DNA of 12,774 nucleotides from an uncultured Oscillospiraceae bacterium (GTDB taxonomy: Bacteria; Bacillota; Clostridia; Oscillospirales; Oscillospiraceae): contig CAKUND010000051.1 of NCBI GenBank assembly GCA_934668295.1, positions 1 through 12,774 of the forward strand, given 5' to 3'. The notes under the pieces are model-generated. The model did not search any database. It was not told the DNA's origin and saw only the letters and a list, made by a program, of their open reading frames with translations. Both the position numbers and the translations under genes were made by a program. The stretch's first letter is position 1. Each line of letters opens with the position of its first letter. Below, in pieces: positions 6,867 to 12,774 of this stretch.

Positions 6867-7904
6867 TCAGCAGGAACCGCGTATGACAAGCGTCTGGCCG
6901 AGCACGACGTTCTGCGGCGGCCGGCCCTCGTGCCAGGCTCTGGCCTGCTTCCAGATCTCGTGGCCGAGCTGTGCCCGGTCCTGACAGACGGTGGTGAGCG
7001 GCGGCTGTACGCAGGCGGAAATCTGCAGATTGTCGAAGCCGACGATGGCGAAATCCTCCGGAATGCGGTAGCCCGCCTCCTGCACGGCCTTCATCACGCC
7101 AACGGCCAGCAGGTCGGAGGAGGCGATGAATACCTCCGGCAGCTCCTGCCGCGCGTGCGTGCGCAGAAGCTGCTCCATGTAGCGGAAGCCGTTTCCGAAA
7201 TGATCCTCGCGGAAGGTGCCGGAAATAAATACGTGCTCGGGCCGGAAGGGATAGCCGTATTGGGCAAGGCCCTCCTGATAGGCCTGAAAGCGGTCGGACA
7301 GATTGCTGATATTGAGCGGCTCGGAGAGAAAGCCGATGCTCCTGTAGCCCTTCTGCTTCAGAAAGGCGATCGTCTCGAGCAGCACCTGATGGTTGTCGTA
7401 AGCGATGTAGGAGGTGCCGGGGATGGAGCTGCGGCGGTCGGCCAGAATGACGTGGATGCCGCTCGCGACCAGTCTGCGGATGCTGCTTTCGTCGTTTTCG
7501 CCGTTGACGATAACGATGGTCTCCGTGTCGTTCTGCACCATATTGACCAGCCCGCGCTTTTCCTTCTCGCTGGAATATTCGTAACTCAGCATCAGGACGG
7601 TGTAATCCTCCTGATCCGCGTCCTCCATCAGAACGCTGGCGATGCGGGCGTAGAAATTATTGTCGAGCTTGGGGATCAGAAGGCCAATCTGGCGCTTCTC
7701 CTTCCGGCGCATGTGGCGCGCGGCGAGATTCGGCACATAGTTGAGCGCACGGATGGCCTCGCGAACACGGGCGGTCGTCTCCTCGGAAATGGGCGCGGTG
7801 CCGTTGATGACGTGCGAGACGGTCCCGATAGTGACGCCCGCGCGGCGGGCGACGTCCTTCATGGTGGCGCGTTTGTTCTCCTGTCCCGTGTGCTCAGTGG
7901 TCAT
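6867..7904 (-). CDS. LacI family transcriptional repressor of the sugar uptake operon
   Basis: This 345-residue protein has the standard LacI-family architecture. The N-terminal helix-turn-helix ATMKDVARRAGVTIGTVSHV (about residues 13-32) and hinge helix (NYVPNLAARHMRR) are followed by a periplasmic-binding-protein-like effector domain, starting at QIGLLIPKLDNNFYARI and ending in the GFDNLQISACVQPPLTTV motif. Such proteins bind a symmetric operator with a central CG and release it when their sugar ligand binds. The gene precedes the transporter on the same strand and has an AAAACGTTTT palindrome in its own promoter, so autoregulation and control of the downstream genes are likely. The start at 7904 has GGAG 5 bases away; Met15 is possible but has worse spacing. 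Confidence 0.87.
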   Translation of the reverse strand: MTTEHTGQENKRATMKDVARRAGVTIGTVSHVINGTAPISEETTARVREAIRALNYVPNLAARHMRRKEKRQIGLLIPKLDNNFYARIASVLMEDADQEDYTVLMLSYEYSSEKEKRGLVNMVQNDTETIVIVNGENDESSIRRLVASGIHVILADRRSSIPGTSYIAYDNHQVLLETIAFLKQKGYRSIGFLSEPLNISNLSDRFQAYQEGLAQYGYPFRPEHVFISGTFREDHFGNGFRYMEQLLRTHARQELPEVFIASSDLLAVGVMKAVQEAGYRIPEDFAIVGFDNLQISACVQPPLTTVCQDRAQLGHEIWKQARAWHEGRPPQNVVLGQTLVIRGSC

Positions 7905-7922
7905 GGCTGCTCCATTTCAATG

Positions 7923-7932
7923 AAAACGTTTT
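7923..7932. promoter_or_regulatory. LacI-type operator in the repressor promoter
   Basis: AAAACGTTTT is a perfect 10-base palindrome with the central CG typical of LacI-family operators. It lies 13-22 bases downstream of the -10 box, directly after the expected start of transcription, where a bound repressor would block the polymerase. Confidence 0.65.
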
Positions 7933-7944
7933 AATGATGTACAT

Positions 7945-7973
7945 ATTATAAGACTTTCCTTTCCAAGCGTCAA
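7945..7973 (-). promoter_or_regulatory. Sigma-A promoter of the LacI-family gene
   Basis: On the minus strand TTGACG (7968-7973) and TATAAT (7945-7950) are separated by exactly 17 bases (7951-7967), close to a consensus vegetative promoter. Transcription would start near 7938, leaving a leader of about 35 bases that contains the operator. Confidence 0.85.
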
Positions 7974-8088
7974 GCATTTTTTACATTTTCGTGAATAAAT
8001 GCAGATTTTTCTGGGTCGTATTTGTGCTTTATGCACATATTTTAATGGTGGCAAGTTGTGAAGAAATTCTGAATTATTTACAAAAGTG

Positions 8089-8116
8089 TTGCAATTCCAA
8101 AAAGATACGGTAAACT
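8089..8116 (+). promoter_or_regulatory. Putative promoter of the SLH protein gene
   Basis: TTGCAA (8089-8094) and TAAACT (8111-8116) are spaced by 16 bases in AT-rich DNA about 50 bases before the chosen start codon. The match is moderate. The AT-rich stretch 7974-8088 between this and the divergent repressor promoter holds no gene; the only structure I see is a weak GTGC/GCAC dyad at 8024-8036. Confidence 0.5.
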
Positions 8117-8165
8117 GGATTCAAAAACAATGCGGCGCTTTGCTGCGGAAAGAGGTGCTACAGCG

Positions 8166-9932
8166 ATGAAACGGATTTGGAACAGGCTCTGCGCGCTGCT
8201 GCTGGCATGCGCGGTGCTGGCCGCGCTGGCTCCGGCTGCTCTGGCAGACAACGGTACGGATGCGTACAGGATCGCCGTCAGTGCCGCGCCTGCCGCGGTA
8301 ACGGCGGGCGGCTCGGCGACTGTTTCCGCCACGGTCTACTGCCGGAGCGATGCGGAGAGCGGCTGGAGCGAATATTTGGGCGGCGGAGCCGTCCTCACAT
8401 GGGAGGCCTACCGCGAAGGACTTGCCGCGTTCCGGGGCGAGAGCGCGGGCAAGCCTGTTGCGACGACGCTGCCGGCAGGCTCCTCGTCGTCGAGTCTCGA
8501 GCTGCTGACCAGGGCGGGCGGTGTGACCGGCTCCGCCGTGCAGCTCCCGCTGAGCATCAGCGTGACGGTCGGCAGCAAAACGTATACCGCCTCCGGCGCG
8601 TCCGTCACGATCTCCCCTGCCGCACAGAGTGCGGATGTGGAATACGCGGCAGGGTTCGGCGGCAGCGTTCTGTTTTCCGAGGCCGATTTCTGCCGGGTGT
8701 TTTCCGGCCGCGGCAAACCCGGCGAGGCACTGGATTTCGTAACATTTGCATGGTCCGGCGCATCGGCCGAGATGGGCGGCAGAACGTATGCACTGAGCGC
8801 CTCCGGCAGCACGTCCATGTTCGGCGCGCTTTATGCTTCGGCAGAGGGTGCGCAGGCGCTGTCCGATGCGGACGCATGCTATTATCAGGCGAGCTTTTCC
8901 CAGCTTGATCTCGACGCCGTGACGTATCTGACCGGCTCCTGCCGGACACGCTATACCGTCCGCATCCCCTACACCGCTGTCGGGACAGGTGGGACGCGCT
9001 GCGAGGGCGTCGCCGCCATTACCGTCTCCGGAGACGATACCATCACGGCCTCCGGCGCGCTTTTGAAGGTGCTGGACGCCTCCGGGCAGATCGCGCGGCG
9101 CTATCCGGACGCAGTCTGCGTCAGCCTCCGGCAGCCGGACACGGGCGCAGGCCGGCTGCTGAAGGACTTCCGAAGCGTCGCGGGCAGCGCGTACACGGTC
9201 GTCCGCTATGCGCAGGAGCGGTTTTATCTGGCGGACACCGGAAAATCGGAGCCGCTTCTGGACGATCTGTTCTTCCTTCCGGCGGCGGACTGCGCCTCGC
9301 AGCTGAAGCTCGGCTATACCGCCTATGACGGCAGCGGCGCGCAGATCGGTACGGGCGAGCTGACCGTCCGTGTCGCGGCGAAGCAGTTTTCCGCCGTCTT
9401 TTCGGATGTGAACGCTGGAAGCTGTGCCTGGGCGGCAGCCGCCGTCGATTTCATGAACGGATACGGGCTCATTCAGGGCGCGGACGCATCGACCTTCAAC
9501 TGGCGCGGCAGCATGACGCGCGGCGATCTGATCCTGATTTTGTACCGGAGCGCCGGATCCCCCGCGGTTTCCGGCACAGAGCTTCCGTTCACGGATGTCT
9601 CTGACACAGATTATGCCTATGATGCGATCCGCTGGGCCTGGCAAAATAAAATCGCGGACGGCGTCAGCGAGATGGAATTCTGCATGACGCGGCCCGTCAC
9701 GCGTGAGCAGCTGGCATCCATCCTCTACCGGCTGTCCGGCAGACCCGCCGTGTCCGCGAGTCTTCGCAGCTATACGGACGCAGACAGCGTCAGCGCCTAT
9801 GCCGTCGACGCCATGCGCTGGGCCGTCGGCTGCGGCTATCTCAAGGGAAGCGGCGCCAAGCTGAACCCGCAGTCCGGCGCAAGCCGCGCCGAAACCGCCG
9901 TGCTGCTGCACCGGTATCTGACAAAACAATAA
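8166..9932 (+). CDS. Secreted S-layer homology (SLH) domain surface protein
   Basis: This 588-residue protein begins with a Sec signal peptide (MKRIWNRLCALLLAC..., likely cut after PAALA near residue 26). About 380 residues of low-complexity beta-rich sequence follow, then three SLH domains (about 408-460, 470-525 and 530-585). These carry motifs such as FSDVNAGSCAWAAAAVDFM, FTDVSDTDYAYDAIRWA and YTDADSVSAYAVDAMRWA, each followed by an LLILYR/LASILYR/VLLHRYL helix. SLH domains usually bind secondary cell-wall polymers, so it probably coats the cell wall. The middle contains two related units of about 110-125 residues (about 160-300 and 303-405), each ending in a strand like IPYTAVG...ITV or YTAYDGSG...LTV. 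The start at 8166 follows AAGAGGTG; the upstream in-frame ATG at 8130 would spoil the signal peptide. Function beyond surface attachment is unknown. Confidence 0.88.
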   Translation: MKRIWNRLCALLLACAVLAALAPAALADNGTDAYRIAVSAAPAAVTAGGSATVSATVYCRSDAESGWSEYLGGGAVLTWEAYREGLAAFRGESAGKPVATTLPAGSSSSSLELLTRAGGVTGSAVQLPLSISVTVGSKTYTASGASVTISPAAQSADVEYAAGFGGSVLFSEADFCRVFSGRGKPGEALDFVTFAWSGASAEMGGRTYALSASGSTSMFGALYASAEGAQALSDADACYYQASFSQLDLDAVTYLTGSCRTRYTVRIPYTAVGTGGTRCEGVAAITVSGDDTITASGALLKVLDASGQIARRYPDAVCVSLRQPDTGAGRLLKDFRSVAGSAYTVVRYAQERFYLADTGKSEPLLDDLFFLPAADCASQLKLGYTAYDGSGAQIGTGELTVRVAAKQFSAVFSDVNAGSCAWAAAAVDFMNGYGLIQGADASTFNWRGSMTRGDLILILYRSAGSPAVSGTELPFTDVSDTDYAYDAIRWAWQNKIADGVSEMEFCMTRPVTREQLASILYRLSGRPAVSASLRSYTDADSVSAYAVDAMRWAVGCGYLKGSGAKLNPQSGASRAETAVLLHRYLTKQ

Positions 9933-9986
9933 CGCAGGATACACAGGCGCCGTCTTCCCCTGCGCCCAAAAGGCTCCCGTGTGAGC

Positions 9987-10128
9987 GTCCCTTGCCTCTC
10001 CCTTTGGGAGAGGTGGCCGAGCGCAGCGAGGACGGAGAGGGTAAACAATGACCATATTATTCAAAACGGCTGCAAGGCCCTCTCAGTCACCTGCGGTGAC
10101 AGCTCTCCCAAAGAGAGAGCCACGGGGC
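9987..10128. repeat. Miniature inverted-repeat element (MITE-like)
   Basis: The 31-base ends 9987-10017 and 10098-10128 are inverted repeats agreeing at about 25 of 31 positions. Each end is itself a hairpin around CTTTGGGAGAG (left stem CCTCTCCC/GGGAGAGG, loop TTT), and both units end internally in GAGAGGG (10035-10041 and 10078-10084 inverted). The element is about 140 bases long, encodes nothing, and sits between genes. Such ends resemble abundant small palindromic repeats in gut Clostridia. No target-site duplication is evident to me. The flanking 9933-9986 has only a weak 6-bp stem (9933-9938/9959-9964). Confidence 0.65.
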
Positions 10129-10161
10129 TGTCCCCCGTTACACAGCATATTGGCATGAGAA

Positions 10162-10200
10162 ATGGAGCGCATCTGTACCGATACGCTCCATCAACTGTTT
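10162..10200 (+). terminator. Possible terminator downstream of the SLH gene
   Basis: ATGGAGCG (10162-10169) pairs perfectly with CGCTCCAT (10184-10191), and TGTTTT follows after 4 bases. It lies after the repeat element and before the dinB promoter, so it can only act on read-through from the SLH gene. The U-run is short and displaced. Confidence 0.4.
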
Positions 10201-10243
10201 TCGACCGCCCACAAAAGAAAGGGGCGCCTTTGTATGCGGTCGA
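10201..10243. repeat. Long interrupted hairpin upstream of the dinB promoter
   Basis: TCGACCGC (10201-10208) pairs with GCGGTCGA (10236-10243). After a 2-base internal loop, ACAAA (10211-10215) pairs with TTTGT (10229-10233). It starts right after the preceding hairpin and has no strong U-run directly behind it. It may be a second, backup terminator or a remnant repeat. Confidence 0.4.
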
Positions 10244-10300
10244 TTCCGAGTGCAGATTTTTAAAATTTTCGATTTTTTGTTCGCAAATTTTACGAAGATG

Positions 10301-10324
10301 TGATATACTGGGTTCGGAAGGAGG
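10301..10324 (+). promoter_or_regulatory. Extended -10 promoter and ribosome binding site of dinB
   Basis: TGATATACT (10301-10309) is an extended -10 element (TGn followed by TATACT); the -35 region is weak. AAGGAGG (10318-10324) lies 7 bases before ATG 10332, so the mRNA leader would be only about 16 bases. No SOS (LexA) box was found. Confidence 0.5.
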
Positions 10325-10331
10325 CGAGCGG

Positions 10332-11570
10332 ATGCAGAGGCTGATTTTTCATGTGGATGTCAACAGTGCGTTTTTGTCGTGGGAAGCGGCGCGGCGCACG
10401 GCGGCGGGAGAGGCCGATCTGCGGCTCATCCCGTCCGCCATCGGCGGCGACCGGGACAAGCGCACCGGGATCATTCTGGCAAAGTCCATTCCCGCAAAGG
10501 CCTTCGGTGTCACGACCGGCGAGCCCGTCGGCATGGCGCTGCGCAAATGCCCGCAGCTCGTGCTGGCTCCGCCGGATTTCCGGCTGTATTCGAAAAATTC
10601 CAAGGCATTTATCGCCGTCTGCCGCCGATACGCGCCCGTTGTGGAGCAGGTGTCCATCGACGAATGCTTTCTCGACATGACCGGCACGGGACTTCTCTAT
10701 CCGGATCCGGTCGCCATCGCACACATCATCAAGGATACGATCTTTTCTGAGCTGGGCTTCACGGTCAACGTCGGCATTGCGCCCAACAAGCTGCTGGCGA
10801 AGATGGCCAGCGACTTTGAAAAGCCGGATAAGGTACACACGCTTTTCAGGCAGGAGATCCCGCAGAAGCTCTGGCCGCTGCCGGTCGGCGCGCTGTTTTC
10901 CGTCGGACGCTCCACGGCAGAAAAGCTGACTGCCGCGCGCATCCGCACGATCGGCGATCTGGCGCAGGCAGATCTTTCCTATATCCAGAAGCTCACAGGC
11001 GTCAAGCTGGGAAAGCTCATCCACGACTATGCCAACGGGATCGACGACTCCCCTGTTCTTTCCGAGCCGGAGGCCGTCAAGGGCTACGGCAACTCCGTCA
11101 CGCTCGAACAGGACGTGACAACGCCGGCACAGGCCAATCAGATCTTACTTGCGCTGTGCGACAGCGTTGCATCCCGCATGCGCGCAGACGGCAGGCGCTG
11201 CGCCTGCGTGACCGTGACGATCCGGAGCAATGACTTCCGGAACCGGTCGCACCAGCGCCGCCTGCCGGAGCCGACGGACGTGACGGCAGAGCTGTATGCG
11301 ATGTCCCGGACGCTGTTTTCCGAGCTTTGGGACGGCGTGACGCCGCTGCGCCTGCTTGGGGTCACGCTGAACGATCTGTGCGACTGCGGCAGCGAGCAGC
11401 TGTCTTTGTTCCGCGACGAGAAAAAGGAACGCGCCCGCAGGCTCGACCAGACCGTTGACCAGCTGCGCGGCAAATTCGGCGTCACAGCGATCTCACGCGG
11501 CAGCGTCACGGACGCGTCCCGGCGCGTGGGCCGGAAATACAAGGCCGAGCTGGACCCTGACCAAAAATAA
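10332..11570 (+). CDS. dinB: Y-family DNA polymerase (DinB/Pol IV-like)
   Basis: This protein of 412 residues is a Y-family translesion polymerase, which copies past damaged template bases with low fidelity and lacks proofreading. The N-terminus IFHVDVNSAFLSWEA holds catalytic Asp9 and the aromatic steric-gate Phe14, and VSIDECFLDMT supplies Asp110 and Glu111, so the metal site is intact. Thumb helix-hairpin-helix motifs follow (VGRSTAEKLTAARIRTIGDL), then the little-finger domain and a consensus clamp-binding motif QLSLF (356-360), which docks on the sliding clamp. VDVNSAF in place of the usual MDCFF marks a Firmicutes subgroup I recognise. An open frame extends upstream to 9981 through the repeat element, but the AGGAGG site and homology fix the start at 10332. 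It ends one base from the convergent carboxypeptidase gene. Confidence 0.9.
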   Translation: MQRLIFHVDVNSAFLSWEAARRTAAGEADLRLIPSAIGGDRDKRTGIILAKSIPAKAFGVTTGEPVGMALRKCPQLVLAPPDFRLYSKNSKAFIAVCRRYAPVVEQVSIDECFLDMTGTGLLYPDPVAIAHIIKDTIFSELGFTVNVGIAPNKLLAKMASDFEKPDKVHTLFRQEIPQKLWPLPVGALFSVGRSTAEKLTAARIRTIGDLAQADLSYIQKLTGVKLGKLIHDYANGIDDSPVLSEPEAVKGYGNSVTLEQDVTTPAQANQILLALCDSVASRMRADGRRCACVTVTIRSNDFRNRSHQRRLPEPTDVTAELYAMSRTLFSELWDGVTPLRLLGVTLNDLCDCGSEQLSLFRDEKKERARRLDQTVDQLRGKFGVTAISRGSVTDASRRVGRKYKAELDPDQK

Positions 11571-11571
11571 A

Positions 11572-12720
11572 TCAGGCGGACAGGCAGATGTTCCGCAGAA
11601 GCTCCGCCCAGAGCTCCGGGAATGTGCGGGCGGCGACGTCCTCCGGCGCGACGAGCGGGATCTCGGTGAGCAACCGCTCGCCTGCTGTGACGGTCATCGT
11701 GCCGAGCCGCTGCCCGGCTGAGACGGGCGCTTGTACGGACGCATCGACCGTAACGGCGGTCTGCACCTGCGAGGCAAGCGCCTTTTCAAGCAGGATCGGC
11801 CCTGCCTGCTCCGGAACGGGCGTGATCGACTCCTGCCGCCCCAGCACGACCGGGACGGGCGGGACGCCGCCCTCCGGCTGCGGCGTGACAAGCGCGTAAT
11901 TGGAAAAGCCGTAGTTGAGCAGCGCCTTGGCAGATTCAAACCGGTCGACCGAGGTCTTGCAGTGCAGCACGACCGCGACCAGCTCCATCCCCCCGCGCTC
12001 GGCAGAGGCCGACAGGCAGTAGCCGGCGGCGGAGGTATAGCCGGTCTTCAGGCCGGTCGTGCCGTCGTAGAAGCGGACGAGCTTGTTGGTATTAGACAGG
12101 CCAAACTGGCCATTCCGCACGGTATCCATCCAGATGGTCGTGTATTCCTTGATCTCGTCGTGCTTCAGAAGCTCACAGGACATAAGCGCGATATCATAGG
12201 CGGTCGTCAGATGCGTGTCCGCGTCCGGACCGTCGTCGAGGCCGGTACAGTTGACGAAGTGCGTGTCGGTCATGCCGAGCTGGGCGGCACGGTCATTCAT
12301 GCGTGAGACGAAGGCAGCTTCGCTGCCCGCCACATGCTCGGCCAGCGCACAGGCGCAGTCGTTTGCCGACGAGACGACGACGGATTTGAGCATCTCCCGG
12401 AGCGGCAGCTGCTCGTTCTCCTCGAGGTAGATCTGACTGCCGCCCTTGGCGGCTGCCGCGGCGGAGGTCGTCACGGTATCATCCCAGCCGATCGCGCCGC
12501 TGTCCAGCGCCTCCAGAACCAGAAGCAGCGTCATGATCTTTGTGACGCTGGCCGGGCGGAGCTTTTCGTGCGCGTTGGACTCATAGAGGATCTGTCCCGT
12601 GTCCTTTTCCATCAGGATGCACGACGGCGCGGGCAGCGCCAGATCCTCCGCCCGGGCCGTCAGGCCGAGACTGACCGTAAAAACGAGCGCAAGCGCAATG
12701 CAGAGCAGCTTCTTTTTCAT
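11572..12720 (-). CDS. dacF: D-alanyl-D-alanine carboxypeptidase (penicillin-binding protein 5/DacF type, S11)
   Basis: This 382-residue protein has a Sec signal peptide (MKKKLLCIALALVF..., likely cut after ARA near residue 24). The three S11 serine peptidase motifs are present: SVTK with nucleophile Ser58 and Lys61, SAN (118-120) and KTG (224-226). It removes the terminal D-Ala from peptidoglycan pentapeptides outside the membrane, limiting cross-linking. The C-terminal part (about 275-380, EGGVPPVPVVLGRQ...) is the beta-rich PBP5_C domain. The end lacks a clear amphipathic anchor helix; it finishes WAELLRNICLSA, which could still be a short membrane-associating helix. The exact paralogue (DacA, DacB or DacF) is uncertain. 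In B. subtilis dacF lies next to the sporulation spoIIA operon; whether that holds here is outside the window. Confidence 0.88.
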   Translation of the reverse strand: MKKKLLCIALALVFTVSLGLTARAEDLALPAPSCILMEKDTGQILYESNAHEKLRPASVTKIMTLLLVLEALDSGAIGWDDTVTTSAAAAAKGGSQIYLEENEQLPLREMLKSVVVSSANDCACALAEHVAGSEAAFVSRMNDRAAQLGMTDTHFVNCTGLDDGPDADTHLTTAYDIALMSCELLKHDEIKEYTTIWMDTVRNGQFGLSNTNKLVRFYDGTTGLKTGYTSAAGYCLSASAERGGMELVAVVLHCKTSVDRFESAKALLNYGFSNYALVTPQPEGGVPPVPVVLGRQESITPVPEQAGPILLEKALASQVQTAVTVDASVQAPVSAGQRLGTMTVTAGERLLTEIPLVAPEDVAARTFPELWAELLRNICLSA

Positions 12721-12721
12721 A

Positions 12722-12771
12722 GAAAAACACCCTTCCGTTTCATTTGTACAAGCATATGAAACGAAAGGGTG
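12722..12771 (-). promoter_or_regulatory. Terminator-like hairpin containing the carboxypeptidase ribosome binding site
   Basis: On the minus strand CACCCTT-mismatch-CGTTTCAT (arms 12756-12771 and 12728-12743) forms a 15-bp stem with one mismatch and a 12-base loop containing the palindrome TTGTACAA (12744-12751). A U-run (12723-12727) follows immediately, then ATG at 12720. GGAAGGG, the only plausible Shine-Dalgarno, is inside the stem's last arm. It is either the terminator of an upstream gene or an attenuator/translation switch. Confidence 0.65.
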
Positions 12772-12774
12772 CGA

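Noticed and set aside
10278..10300. LexA/SOS box before dinB (TTCG...CGAA dyad)
   Set aside because: The dyad reads TTCG-N9-CGAA, which is the inverse of the Firmicutes CGAAC-N4-GTTCG consensus, so it does not qualify.
9981..10331. 117-residue N-terminal extension of dinB
   Set aside because: It is read through the palindromic repeat and terminator-like hairpins, has no homology to polymerases, and a strong AGGAGG plus extended -10 promoter lie before ATG 10332.
1..12774. CRISPR arrays, tRNA/rRNA genes, toxin-antitoxin or phage defence genes
   Set aside because: No regularly spaced direct repeats, no tRNA-like cloverleaf or rRNA sequence, and no protein resembling these families was found on either strand.

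Overview
The window looks like chromosomal DNA from a GC-rich member of the Clostridia, most likely a gut Oscillospiraceae/Ruminococcaceae-type spore former. This is inference from four things: a SigK-type sporulation sigma factor tail, strong AGGAGG-type ribosome binding sites throughout, an S-layer-homology (SLH) surface protein carrying a repeat domain I associate with this group, and a small palindromic intergenic repeat typical of such genomes. No rRNA, tRNA, transposase, CRISPR array or phage gene was seen.

Layout. Bases 1-360 hold the C-terminal part of a sigma factor (sigma-K type). Bases 361-615 hold a probable yjdF (azaaromatic-class) riboswitch leader, followed by yjdF (616-1032) and its terminator. 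From 1107 to 7904 everything is on the minus strand. Read in the direction of transcription, this region contains a LacI-family repressor with a very clear sigma-A promoter and operator, a lipoprotein sugar-binding protein, a two-domain sugar ATPase, two RbsC-type permeases, an L-rhamnose-mutarotase-like protein and a divergent RpiB/LacA/LacB-type isomerase, ended by a strong terminator. An AT-rich divergent promoter region (7905-8165) separates this from a plus-strand secreted SLH protein (8166-9932). Next come a miniature inverted-repeat element (9987-10128), terminator-like hairpins, and a DinB-type Y-family polymerase (10332-11570). A D-alanyl-D-alanine carboxypeptidase lies on the minus strand (11572-12720), its start preceded by a terminator-like hairpin that contains its ribosome binding site.

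How the genes work together. The 6.8-kb minus-strand block is a sugar uptake unit: the repressor probably controls itself and the transporter, the binding protein and ABC complex import the sugar, the mutarotase would interconvert its anomers, and the isomerase would act inside the cell. No kinase, aldolase or dehydrogenase is encoded here, and the isomerase has lost several residues that define classical ribose-5-phosphate isomerase B. The substrate is therefore not settled; L-rhamnose or another deoxy- or rare sugar is plausible but unproven.

The observations most worth a second look are the yjdF leader with its possible Shine-Dalgarno sequestration, the atypical RpiB-like enzyme in a transport operon without a kinase, the Asn-Gly replacement in the second Walker B of the ATPase, the paired operator candidates, and the attenuator-like hairpin at the carboxypeptidase start. 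Nothing in the window is clearly a wholly new system.
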